19,947 bases of DNA from an uncultured Selenomonadaceae bacterium. Lineage in GTDB: Bacteria; Bacillota; Negativicutes; Selenomonadales; Selenomonadaceae. Below the pieces are notes generated by a model that worked only from the letters and a program-made list of their open reading frames with translations, was not told the origin of the DNA and did not search any database. Of this stretch, positions 1-8,274 are shown piece after piece; the first letter of the stretch is position 1; every line of letters starts with the position of its first letter. Both the position numbers and the translations under genes were made by a program. Location of the stretch: assembly GCA_905235425.1 (NCBI GenBank), contig CAJOKY010000008.1, positions 1 through 19,947 of the forward strand, given 5' to 3'.

Positions 1-23
1 AACTAAAAAGGAGTTTTTTGTAA

Positions 24-1460
24 ATGCCCAGAAAAAAATTAGAAAAAGAAGTAGTCAAAGAACTTGGAGTAAACGAGCAGACGCCGCGCGAAATTGTGGC
101 GGAGCTCAACAAGTACATCGTAGGACAGGACGAAGCAAAAAAATCTGTAGCAATAGCGCTTAGAAATCGTTGGCGCAGTCGCAAGCTTGCCGATGATATT
201 CGCGACGACGTTATACCGAAAAATATTTTGATGATTGGTTCAACCGGCGTAGGTAAAACTGAAATTGCACGCCGCCTTGCCAAATTGGTTAAAGCGCCTT
301 TTGTCAAAGTCGAAGCTACTAAATTTACAGAAGTCGGCTACGTAGGGCGTGACGTTGAATCCATTATTCGTGACCTTATGCAAATTTCCGTGCGTATGGT
401 ACGCCGTCAAAAAACCGAAGAAGTTAAAGAAAAGGCGGCTGAAAATGCTACCGAAAGACTTCTTGACATTTTGGTACCCGAGCCTAAAAAGACGCAGAAC
501 CCCTTAAGCAAACTTTTCGGCGGCGGCAATGAACAGCCTGCAGAGGAGAAGGAAGATGAACCTGTTGTCGATAACGCGGGACGTGAATTTATTCGCAAGC
601 GCCTTTTAAGCGGCAAAATGGAAGATCAGATTATCGACCTTGAAGTTGCCGACCACGCTAAACCTATGGTAGGAATGTTTTCCGGTTCAAGCCTTGAAAG
701 TATGGGTGATAACCTGCAGGATATGATTAGTAGCGTTATGCCGAAACGTACGCGCAAACGCAAAGTTACTGTTGCGGCGGCACGTAAAATTTTGGAGCAG
801 GAAGAGGCAGAAAAGCTTATCGACATGGAAGAAGTCGCGGAAACGGCTATTCAGCTTGCCGAGCGTAGCGGTATAGTCTTCTTTGACGAAATAGACAAGG
901 TTGCCGTGAAAGGTTCCAGCGCCGGTCCCGACGTAAGCCGTGAAGGCGTACAGCGTGACATTTTGCCGATTGTTGAAGGTTCAACGGTTATGACAAAGTA
1001 CGGTCCCGTTAAAACCGACCATATTTTATTCATAGCGGCGGGCGCCTTCCATACAGCTAAACCTTCTGATTTAATTCCCGAATTGCAGGGACGTTTTCCT
1101 ATTCGCGTCGAGTTGAAGTCACTGCAGAAAGAAGATTTTGAAAAAATTTTAACCGAGCCGCAAAATGCGCTGATTAAACAGTACAAAGAGTTACTTAAGA
1201 CTGAAGGTTTAGAGCTTTCATTTGAACCGGAATCAATAGGACGCATCGCGCAGTTGGCGTATGATGTTAATGAACAGTCTGAAGATATCGGCGCACGCAG
1301 ACTTCATACCCTGCTTGAAAAATTGCTTGAGGAAGTTTCTTTCGACGCGCCGGATATGGTTAAAGAAGGTAAGACAAGTTTCAGTATCAATGCAGAATAT
1401 GTAGACGAGAGACTTAAAGAAATTGCCAAAAATCGTGACTTGTCGCAATTCATTCTGTAA
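24..1460 (+). CDS. hslU: ATP-dependent protease ATPase subunit HslU (ClpY)
   Basis: HslU is the hexameric AAA+ unfoldase that feeds substrates to the HslV peptidase in the cytoplasm. The 478-residue protein has Walker A GSTGVGKT (72-79), the pore loop GYVG (105-108), an inserted I-domain (about 111-240, with a charged low-complexity stretch near 150-185), Walker B IVFFDEID (284-291), the arginine-finger region ELQGRF (353-358), sensor-2 GARRLHTLLE (423-432) and the C-terminal tail LSQFIL that docks into HslV in this family. The length is slightly above the usual 440-465. The ATG is preceded by AAAGGAG at 7-13. The TAA at 4-6 could be the stop of a preceding gene, expected to be hslV, but that lies outside the window. 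In Bacillus the next gene is codY; here it is a large RTX-like gene. Identification is firm. Confidence 0.98.
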   Translation: MPRKKLEKEVVKELGVNEQTPREIVAELNKYIVGQDEAKKSVAIALRNRWRSRKLADDIRDDVIPKNILMIGSTGVGKTEIARRLAKLVKAPFVKVEATKFTEVGYVGRDVESIIRDLMQISVRMVRRQKTEEVKEKAAENATERLLDILVPEPKKTQNPLSKLFGGGNEQPAEEKEDEPVVDNAGREFIRKRLLSGKMEDQIIDLEVADHAKPMVGMFSGSSLESMGDNLQDMISSVMPKRTRKRKVTVAAARKILEQEEAEKLIDMEEVAETAIQLAERSGIVFFDEIDKVAVKGSSAGPDVSREGVQRDILPIVEGSTVMTKYGPVKTDHILFIAAGAFHTAKPSDLIPELQGRFPIRVELKSLQKEDFEKILTEPQNALIKQYKELLKTEGLELSFEPESIGRIAQLAYDVNEQSEDIGARRLHTLLEKLLEEVSFDAPDMVKEGKTSFSINAEYVDERLKEIAKNRDLSQFIL

Positions 1461-1498
1461 GAGTTAAAATAACAAATATGGTTAAGGAGTCTTGAACT

Positions 1499-4400
1499 TT
1501 GTCGGATATATCAAAAATCATTCAAAAAGTACGCGATTTTCTGTACAACTACGTCGGCGGCAACAAAACTATTTTAGATTATATTGAAGGCGAAAAAATA
1601 AAATTTGAGACAGATTTCAAAGGGCTTGAGATTGACGGCAACGATTTATTGATTAAATCAAGTTCAGGCGCCTTAACCCTTCAAAATGTTGCAAACAAAC
1701 TCATTGACATTAGCGGCAGTGACGAAGTTACGGCGGCGTATGCGTATATTACAAATCGTGAAGGCGTTGTGGACTTCAGTAATTTCCCTGTTTTTGGATT
1801 TATTGCAGGAGCTGCGAATTTAACAAATCTTCTAATTGCAGGCGCCGGAGGTTCAAGCTTACTCGGTAACGGCGGCAATAACACTTTGCAAGGCGGCGCG
1901 GGTAAAGACTTTTTCATTTACAGCGGCGGCAATGATACTGTTGACAACTACCAAAATGACGACGTTATAATTTTCGATGCGGCATTTACCGGTATTGGCA
2001 TTTCAGGTAGCAGTTTTGCTATAAATTCAAATAACGGCGCTGTAAATATTCTTGATGCCGTTGACAAAATTATTGATGTTGCTAACGGAAACGGTAATAT
2101 CAGTGCTCACGTTTATATGTCAAGCAATGCAATGAATATTGACGGTCGCGGACTTGCAGGTTTGGAAGTTATAATCGGCGGCAGTAATGGCGGTGACGTG
2201 ATTCAGGCAGGTGACGGCGGCTCGTCTCTTTGGGGCGGCGACGGAAATTTTAATGACTCTATTTACGGCGGTGCAGGGCAGGACGAAATTTTTTATACTA
2301 CCGGCAACGGCAACGATGAAATTGCAAGTGTCAGCTCGGAAGACGTAATAAATCTTCTCGGCGTAAATCTCAATCAAATTTCCGGTGCAATGTTGCACGA
2401 CGGCGGGTCTTACCTTAAATTTAATGACGGCGGCACTTTAAATATTGTCGGACGCGCAGGCAAATTTATTCTTGAAGGAAAGACCTACCTTGCCGATTAC
2501 GAAAATAAACGCTGGGTTGAAGAAGGCGGCAACGTTGACAGCGTCGGCAGTACTGATAATTCGGCGGCTACTTTGACGCGTACTGAAGGGACGAATGATT
2601 TTACCTATTCAAACGGCGAGGGCGATGTTGTCATTACCGATTATGTCGAAGGGCAGGACGTTATCAAACTTAACAGCGGCTTGATTCTAAATACTTCCTA
2701 CGACGGCGACGACGTTATTTTTATGGTAGGCGGCGATTATATTACTGTCAAAAACGGCAAGGGTAAAAATATCACAATCACAGACGCTTTCGGCAATACA
2801 TCAACCGCCAATTACACGCCGAGTGAAATGTCCGAGAATTGGTCTGAAGAGAAAATTGACGAAAAAATATCAGAAATTTCCTCAATGTTTTTAGAAAAAT
2901 ATGTGAGTCTTTTTAAAGATGAAGCCACCGGAGAATCATCAGATTCTGTCGAAGAACAGATTAGCGAATTGAGAGATTTAGTAAGTGAAAGTACTGTATC
3001 TGTTAAAGATATTATAAAAAGGATAAAAGAACTTGCAAATACACTTCAACACCGACAAGAAGTCAGTGAAGAACGTTTGGAGCAATTAAAAGATGACACC
3101 CTAACAATAAGTGAGATTACCACAAATTTAATTGACGCCGTTGATTTAGGTGAAACTATCGAAAATATGACAGATAATCCTGACTTACAAAAAGCTTGTC
3201 GTAAAATATTGACTGGAGCATCCGGATCACTTTTTGCAATTACATGCCTTTCAGCTTTTATATCATCTCACCAAGATTTAAAAGAACTTTCTCAAGATGA
3301 GGATTTAATGGATGCTATCCTTGAGTCCGGTGCACAAGCAGCAGGATTACACTATTCCAATGTGGGAAATGAAACGCTTAGTACAAAAATTGGTGTCTTG
3401 GGTTCACTTGCAGTAGGTTATTACAACGCAAACGTTGAGGCAGAAAGATACAGTCAATATCTTGAAGGCGGAGACGCTGATACTTTTAAAATGGGTGTGC
3501 TTGCAATAGACGGCTTAATAAGTTACGTAGGTTCATCAAGTCCCATAGCGCTTTTAATTACTACAATTTGCAGTCCCTTAATTGACATGGCAAGCGAAGA
3601 TTTTAAAATGCAGATTCTCGATTCAGTGAACGGAAAATCTACTGTTAGAATCGATGACCTGCACGGCGACATTTACACGGCAAATAAGATCGCGAAAGTT
3701 ATAGATGCTTCGGCGCGAGAAAATGCAATCGAAATAAGAGCAAGTACAGTGGATAATACAATTATTGGCGGAAGTGGCAATGATACTCTTATCGGAGATT
3801 ATCGCGTCGATAACAGCTATAACGCCAACAGTGGGCAGGATCCAAATCACAAGTACATTGATACTGCGCACGGCAGTGATACTTTCGTCTATTTCAATGG
3901 CGGCGGTTATGACGTTATAAAAGATTACAGAGCCGGTGAGGACATTATAAAGCTAAGTGACTGCGATATAACCGATTCTTCGCTTGACGGCTCGGACGTT
4001 ATCCTTAAAATCGGCGAAGGCTCAATAACTGTCAAAAATGCCAAAGGTAAAAAAATTACCGTCGAAGATAAATACGGAAATTTCGATACAATAAAGAACG
4101 ACGGCATAATAAATGCTACAGTTCAATATAACGGACACTCCTACTACCTCTTTAATCTTGAAACTACTTGGACAGAAGCAAAAAAACGTTGCGAAAGTAT
4201 GGGCGGTCACTTGGTTACCATTACTGATGAAGGTGAACAAGAAAATATAGAAAACTTAATGAAGGACTTTTGTGCACAACTTGACGGATATTGGTTAGGC
4301 GGCTTTAAAAGCAATTCCCGTTGGCAATGGGTTACGGGAGAAAATTTTGATTACAAAAATTTTTCGCCCTACGAACCAAACGGTTCCGGCGATTATTTAC

Positions 4401-4678
4401 AAATTTATGCTCCACATTACGAAACGTCATGGGCAGTTCCTAATAAATGGGACGACACTACAGTCGATTGTAGTGGCAGTTCCGGTAAAAATGGCTTTAT
4501 TTGCGAATGGGACTACACGCGATCTTCTTCTGCAGACATTATCAATGACGCCGACATTGATTCAATCTTAAATGTCGGTATAAGTGACGGCGTGGAAAAT
4601 TTCACTGCGTCAACAAATTTTGAAAATCTGAATCAAGCAGATTCGATTAACTCAATTCTAACATATTCAAATGGATAA
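1499..4678 (+). CDS. Large modular RTX-like protein with C-terminal C-type lectin domain
   Basis: Probably a surface or secreted adhesin-like protein of 1059 residues. The start is TTG with AAGGAG at 1484-1489. There is no Sec signal peptide. Gly/Asp-rich RTX nonapeptides are visible as GGAGKDFFI (132-140), GGAGQDEIF (257-265) and GGSGNDTLI (757-765). A beta-rich module with the pattern DYxxGxDxIKL...DGxDVxxxxGxxxTVKNxxGK is clear at 368-435 and 796-865, with fainter copies near 27-72, 145-195 and 279-330. Residues 445-560 are charged and helical. Residues 570-700 contain three hydrophobic stretches, reminiscent of the hydrophobic region of RTX toxins. Residues 873-1005 form a C-type lectin-like domain (WTEAKKRCESMGGHLVTI, WLGGF, WQWVTGE, EPN at 959-961, WDD at 984-986, final Cys in FICEW). 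A polar 50-residue tail follows. RTX proteins without signal peptides usually leave by type I secretion, but no such transporter is in the window. The function is inferred; the domain content is seen. Confidence 0.9.
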   Translation: MSDISKIIQKVRDFLYNYVGGNKTILDYIEGEKIKFETDFKGLEIDGNDLLIKSSSGALTLQNVANKLIDISGSDEVTAAYAYITNREGVVDFSNFPVFGFIAGAANLTNLLIAGAGGSSLLGNGGNNTLQGGAGKDFFIYSGGNDTVDNYQNDDVIIFDAAFTGIGISGSSFAINSNNGAVNILDAVDKIIDVANGNGNISAHVYMSSNAMNIDGRGLAGLEVIIGGSNGGDVIQAGDGGSSLWGGDGNFNDSIYGGAGQDEIFYTTGNGNDEIASVSSEDVINLLGVNLNQISGAMLHDGGSYLKFNDGGTLNIVGRAGKFILEGKTYLADYENKRWVEEGGNVDSVGSTDNSAATLTRTEGTNDFTYSNGEGDVVITDYVEGQDVIKLNSGLILNTSYDGDDVIFMVGGDYITVKNGKGKNITITDAFGNTSTANYTPSEMSENWSEEKIDEKISEISSMFLEKYVSLFKDEATGESSDSVEEQISELRDLVSESTVSVKDIIKRIKELANTLQHRQEVSEERLEQLKDDTLTISEITTNLIDAVDLGETIENMTDNPDLQKACRKILTGASGSLFAITCLSAFISSHQDLKELSQDEDLMDAILESGAQAAGLHYSNVGNETLSTKIGVLGSLAVGYYNANVEAERYSQYLEGGDADTFKMGVLAIDGLISYVGSSSPIALLITTICSPLIDMASEDFKMQILDSVNGKSTVRIDDLHGDIYTANKIAKVIDASARENAIEIRASTVDNTIIGGSGNDTLIGDYRVDNSYNANSGQDPNHKYIDTAHGSDTFVYFNGGGYDVIKDYRAGEDIIKLSDCDITDSSLDGSDVILKIGEGSITVKNAKGKKITVEDKYGNFDTIKNDGIINATVQYNGHSYYLFNLETTWTEAKKRCESMGGHLVTITDEGEQENIENLMKDFCAQLDGYWLGGFKSNSRWQWVTGENFDYKNFSPYEPNGSGDYLQIYAPHYETSWAVPNKWDDTTVDCSGSSGKNGFICEWDYTRSSSADIINDADIDSILNVGISDGVENFTASTNFENLNQADSINSILTYSNG
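2600..2803 (+). repeat. First clear copy of the internal beta module of the RTX-like protein
   Basis: This stretch encodes residues 368-435 and is a paralogue of 3884-4093. Shared landmarks in order are DYVEGQDVIKL, DGDDVIF, ITVKNGKGK, ITITDAFGN. Similarity is mainly at protein level, so this is an old duplication rather than a recent DNA repeat. Confidence 0.7.
3884..4093 (+). repeat. Second clear copy of the internal beta module of the RTX-like protein
   Basis: Encodes residues 796-865 with landmarks DYRAGEDIIKL, DGSDVIL, ITVKNAKGK, ITVEDKYGN, matching the copy at 2600-2803 in order and spacing. It directly follows a short RTX nonapeptide segment (757-765) and precedes the lectin domain. 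Confidence 0.7.
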
Positions 4679-6020
4679 CTTTAAAAATCGCTACGACGAA
4701 CAGCGCGAACTTTTAACCGATACTTTCACGGCTATAGGACAAAAAGCTGAATTGATTCTGTCGGTAGGGCAATTACTTATGGAAAATGGCGCGTCCTCCG
4801 ACAGAATTATTCGCGTAAGCAAGCGAGTGGCGGCATTTATGGGCATTGATGAAAAAAAATTTCACCTGCACATAATGTACACAACTTTAATGCTGAATAT
4901 CAGCGACGAAAATCAATCGCATACATCTTTCAGAAAGTGTGTAAAGCACGCTGTAGATATGCGTATAATTTCCGCCGTCAGCAAGCTCAGTTGGCAAGCG
5001 TTAAGCGATCATTACACGCTTGAAGAGTTTCAAAGCCGGTTAAAAGTTATCGCCACTCGTCCGCGCTTTTATACCGAAATCCAAATAATTTTGGCAATAG
5101 GAGCGGCGTGCGGTGCTTATTGCATACTTTTTGGAGGAGACATTCAAGCGGCTTTTTACACTTCAATTTGTTCAATGCTAGGCAAAATCGTACAAATTCG
5201 TTGCGCGAAGGTCGGCATTAATCCATACGTCGGAATGGCATTTGCGGCTTGTACCGCGACTGTTGCGGCGTACTTTGTTCACTTCCTGCCAACAGAAACG
5301 GCGTGGCAACCTATCATAGCCTGCGCGTTGTTCCTTGTACCCGGCGTACCGATAATTAACGGCTTGCTGGATTTACTTAACACGTACATTGTCAGCGGCG
5401 CGTCAAGATTTTTGCACACCGGATTGATTATCGGCGGTATGACTTTCGGAATAGTTTTTGCAATAGAAATGTTTCCCGTCGTAGACTTCACAAACCTGCG
5501 AATGTTGCCGGAAGATAATTATTTAATCTTTGCGATAAATGCGGCAATAGGAGCAATGGGTTTCGCGATACTGTTTAACCTGCCGCCGCGTCTTCTGATT
5601 GCCGTAGGTACAGGCGGCGCGTTATGTGTCTGCATAAAAAATTTTTTAATTTTTGAGTTAAATTGCAGTCCCGAATTGGGAACATTGGCAGGCGCAATGG
5701 TAATCGGCATTATCGCGGTAAAAGCAATTCACTGGTTGCATACGCCGATGCAAGTTTTAATCGTCCCTGCCGTAATTCCCCTTGTACCCGGCGTTTTAAT
5801 TTACAGATTTTTATTTGCAATGATAAACATTAGAAATTTGACGCCGGATCAACTTTTAAGCGCGGTACAATCCGGCGTAGACGCGGCATTAATAATTTTG
5901 GCAATAGCAATAGGTACGGCGACGCCTCAAATTTTCGCCAATCGCGCCTTTGAACGACATAACAAGGAAAAGCAGGAAAAACTTTTGCACGAGGCGTACA
6001 GGTCAAATTTGAACGATTAG
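4671..6020 (+). CDS. Threonine/serine exporter family protein (ThrE type, fused YjjP/YjjB-like)
   Basis: An inner-membrane exporter of the ThrE family, known in Corynebacterium for threonine and serine efflux. The 449 residues contain the cytoplasmic N-terminal part (about 25-130, with GQLLMENGASSDRI) and then roughly ten hydrophobic helices from residue 135. Two repeated landmark motifs, FLVPGVPIINGLLDLLN (221-237) and PLVPGVLIYRFLF (370-382), show that both halves (ThrE and ThrE_2) are present in one chain, whereas enterobacteria split them into YjjP and YjjB. The ATG lies inside the end of the RTX-like gene, overlapping by 8 bases (ATGGATAA). No good ribosome site precedes it, so it is probably translated by coupling. 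A charged C-terminal tail (425-449) is cytoplasmic. The exact substrate cannot be read from sequence. Confidence 0.9.
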   Translation: MDNFKNRYDEQRELLTDTFTAIGQKAELILSVGQLLMENGASSDRIIRVSKRVAAFMGIDEKKFHLHIMYTTLMLNISDENQSHTSFRKCVKHAVDMRIISAVSKLSWQALSDHYTLEEFQSRLKVIATRPRFYTEIQIILAIGAACGAYCILFGGDIQAAFYTSICSMLGKIVQIRCAKVGINPYVGMAFAACTATVAAYFVHFLPTETAWQPIIACALFLVPGVPIINGLLDLLNTYIVSGASRFLHTGLIIGGMTFGIVFAIEMFPVVDFTNLRMLPEDNYLIFAINAAIGAMGFAILFNLPPRLLIAVGTGGALCVCIKNFLIFELNCSPELGTLAGAMVIGIIAVKAIHWLHTPMQVLIVPAVIPLVPGVLIYRFLFAMINIRNLTPDQLLSAVQSGVDAALIILAIAIGTATPQIFANRAFERHNKEKQEKLLHEAYRSNLND

Positions 6021-6031
6021 GAGGAGTAATT

Positions 6032-7177
6032 TTGAGTCTAAATTTTGTAAAAATGTTATCTGATATTAATTCGCGCAGGTATCTTCGGCAAATTCAAAAT
6101 CTGATTGACCATAAAATTCCCTGCGGATTTTTCTGCGGCTTTAAAATTCCGTCCGATGTCAATGAAATCGTTAAGTTAATTAAAAACTTCGGAATTAATT
6201 TGACTTGTATCGTTGTACCGGATGATGAAGATAAAGAAATTTTTGATGATAGCGATATTCCCGTATTCACGCTTATGAAATTTCCGAAATCTACTGTTAA
6301 AGTAAATCAAATGCTCTATATCTCTGCAATGTTGTCATTTTGTTTCACCAATTATTTTAAGCGTTACGGTATTGATTCATTGCCTTTGCAAGATACCAAC
6401 GGAATGGAAAATAAATTTAATTTTTACATGCAAAATCTGCCGGAACTTTATTCAGTTTATGAAATGTTTTCCGACGAAGAGTCAAAGGCGGTTTACAGAG
6501 CATATCTTACCGGAATTTTGACAGGGCGAATCTGCGATTATAAATTTGCGCCGGAATCCCAATATTTTTTGGAAGGATTTTTGCCTACCGAAGGCAATAT
6601 AGCGATTGACGGTGGCGCTTATGACGGAGCGACTTCGCGGGATTTTTCAATGCAAGGCGCTAAAGTTTATGCTTTTGAGATGAGTGCGCAAAATTATAAA
6701 AATTGTCTTGCACGCGCAGAAAAATATAATTTTGTCATTGAAAATATCGGCTTAAGCAATCGTGAAGGCGTCGAACATTACAGAGAAATAGGTACCGGAT
6801 CCCGCAAGGGGGGGGGTATGGAAATCGGCATATTTACCGACTTGGACACATATGTTTTGAAAAAAAATTTGCCACGCGTCGACTACATTAAATTGGACAT
6901 TGAAGGCGCGGAACTTGATATGTTACACGGCGCGGCAAAAACTATTTCGCGTTGGAAACCTAAAATGGCAATTTCGGCTTACCATAAGCCGGAAGATTTG
7001 TGGACGCTTGCAAATTATGTAAAATCTTTGCGTTCAGACTATGAGTTTAAATTTCGACATTATAAAATTGACGCTACCGACTATACATTAAGCGATATTG
7101 AACGTGAAATTCTTCAAATTTTCGGATTGGATTATTTTATTCCGTCTGCTTGCGAATCAGTTTTGTATTGTCGCTAA
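6032..7177 (+). CDS. FkbM-family SAM-dependent methyltransferase
   Basis: FkbM-type enzymes methylate hydroxyl groups of sugars or polyketides; near hldD a surface-glycan target is plausible, which is inference. The protein has 381 residues. Residues 1-185 form an uncharacterised N-terminal domain. The methyltransferase part begins with the SAM-binding loop AIDGGAYDGATS (191-202), followed by KVYAFEMS (211-218) and the family hallmark DYIKLDIEGAE (285-295). The start is TTG at 6032, behind a very strong TAGGAGGAG (6018-6026) that includes the stop codon of the upstream exporter gene, so the two are probably co-transcribed. The codons for K259-G262 contain nine consecutive G (6808-6816). One base lost or gained there would truncate the protein before the DIEGAE motif, so the gene may be switched on and off by slippage. 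Confidence 0.9.
   Translation: MSLNFVKMLSDINSRRYLRQIQNLIDHKIPCGFFCGFKIPSDVNEIVKLIKNFGINLTCIVVPDDEDKEIFDDSDIPVFTLMKFPKSTVKVNQMLYISAMLSFCFTNYFKRYGIDSLPLQDTNGMENKFNFYMQNLPELYSVYEMFSDEESKAVYRAYLTGILTGRICDYKFAPESQYFLEGFLPTEGNIAIDGGAYDGATSRDFSMQGAKVYAFEMSAQNYKNCLARAEKYNFVIENIGLSNREGVEHYREIGTGSRKGGGMEIGIFTDLDTYVLKKNLPRVDYIKLDIEGAELDMLHGAAKTISRWKPKMAISAYHKPEDLWTLANYVKSLRSDYEFKFRHYKIDATDYTLSDIEREILQIFGLDYFIPSACESVLYCR
6808..6816 (+). repeat. In-frame run of nine G inside the FkbM methyltransferase gene
   Basis: The bases read AAG GGG GGG GGT in frame (Lys259, Gly260-262). Loss of one G leads to TGA at 6858-6860, and gain of one G leads to TAA at 6889-6891. Both stops fall before the conserved DYIKLDIEGAE. 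No other G run of this length was noticed in the window. This is the architecture of a phase-variable contingency tract. Confidence 0.85.
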
Positions 7178-7221
7178 AAAAATTTTGGAAATAAATAAAT
7201 TTAGCGGAGGAAAAATTTTTT

Positions 7222-8202
7222 ATGATTATTGTAACCGGCGGTGCGGGATTTATCGGCAGTAACATTGTACACGCCTTAAATCTGCGCGGCGAAAAAAATA
7301 TTTTAATTGTCGACAATCTCGGTAAGGGGGATAAATTTAAAAATCTCTGCGGCTTGAAATTCGTAGACTACATGCACCGTGACGAATTTTTAAAAAATAT
7401 TACAGATGATGAATATATTTGGGATGAAGATATTGACGCGGTATTTCACGAAGGCGCTTGCTCCGACACTATGGAACGCGACGCCGATTATATCATGAAG
7501 GTGAACTTTGAATTTTCAAAGGCACTGTTGGAATTTTGTATCAGCGAAGAGATAAAATTTATTTATGCGTCAAGCGCGTCGGTTTATGGCGACGGTCAAA
7601 ACGGTTTCAGTGAGAAAGAAGAATGCGAACGTGCTTTGAATGCCTACGCGCTGTCTAAATTGACTTTCGACAGGTACGTTAGAAAGGTTTTGACAGATTA
7701 CAGCGACTCGGAATTTTTTGAGCCGCTTGTTGTCGGTCTACGCTATTTCAATGTCTACGGCGCGCAGGAGCGGCACAAAGGGCGTATGGCGTCGATTTTC
7801 TATCAAATGTACAAGCAGGTTAAAGAAACCGGCGTCATTAAGCTTTTCAAAGGCACTGACGGCTACGAAGACGGCGAACAGCGCCGCGATTTCATTTCGG
7901 TTGACGACGTTGTAAAAGTAAATCTCTGGGCGTTTGATGAAGACATTACAAGCGGAATTTATAATTGCGGTACGGGGCAAGCACACACTTACAATGAGGC
8001 GGCTCGCGCAGTTATCGACGCTATTGGTACCGGTAAAATTCAGTACATAGACTTCCCCGCCGAACTGCAAGGCAAGTATCAAAGCTTTACTCAAGCCGAT
8101 ACAAGAAATTTGATTCGCGCAGGTTATGAAGGCGGATTTTCTGACTTCAACGACGCGGTTAAAAGTTATTGCAGATTTTTAGACGACAGCGGACAGTTTT
8201 AA
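7222..8202 (+). CDS. hldD: ADP-L-glycero-D-manno-heptose 6-epimerase
   Basis: Converts ADP-D-glycero-D-manno-heptose to the L-glycero form, the precursor of inner-core heptose in lipopolysaccharide; the enzyme is cytoplasmic. The 326 residues start with the NAD(P)-binding loop TGGAGFIGSN (5-14). Other landmarks are SSASVYG (117-123), the short-chain dehydrogenase pair Y142-xxx-K146, LRYFNVYG (173-180), the HKGRMAS segment whose K186 matches catalytic Lys178 of E. coli HldD, and RRDFISVDD (221-229). The ATG follows GCGGAGG (about 7204-7210). The gene implies an outer membrane with heptose-containing LPS, which together with SpoIID points to Negativicutes. It lies 44 bases downstream of the methyltransferase gene, and the stop codon runs into a 7-base repeat array. 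Also called rfaD or waaD. Confidence 0.95.
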   Translation: MIIVTGGAGFIGSNIVHALNLRGEKNILIVDNLGKGDKFKNLCGLKFVDYMHRDEFLKNITDDEYIWDEDIDAVFHEGACSDTMERDADYIMKVNFEFSKALLEFCISEEIKFIYASSASVYGDGQNGFSEKEECERALNAYALSKLTFDRYVRKVLTDYSDSEFFEPLVVGLRYFNVYGAQERHKGRMASIFYQMYKQVKETGVIKLFKGTDGYEDGEQRRDFISVDDVVKVNLWAFDEDITSGIYNCGTGQAHTYNEAARAVIDAIGTGKIQYIDFPAELQGKYQSFTQADTRNLIRAGYEGGFSDFNDAVKSYCRFLDDSGQF

Positions 8203-8260
8203 TTAAGAATTAAGAATTAAGAATGCAGAATTAAGAATGATGAATGATGAATTATAAATT
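8201..8260. repeat. Heptanucleotide tandem array downstream of hldD
   Basis: Reads as consecutive 7-base units AATTAAG x3, AATGCAG, AATTAAG, AATGATG x2, AATTATA, then AATT. The first unit overlaps the TAA stop of hldD. The array fills most of the gap to the next gene, whose ribosome site GGGAG (8261-8265) starts directly after it. Confidence 0.85.
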
Positions 8261-8274
8261 GGGAGTTAAAATCA

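Noticed and set aside
851..1246. 131-codon open frame on the - strand inside hslU
   Set aside because: It lies wholly opposite a strongly conserved gene, has no ribosome site of note, and its translation looks like antisense of HslU.
4347..4571. 74-codon + strand frame inside the lectin domain
   Set aside because: Shadow of the RTX-like gene in another frame; the real frame carries clear C-type lectin residues.
1499..4678. True pore-forming RTX hemolysin
   Set aside because: Too few canonical nonapeptides, no acyltransferase or secretion genes next to it, and the hydrophobic region is only loosely similar; adhesin-like is the safer reading.
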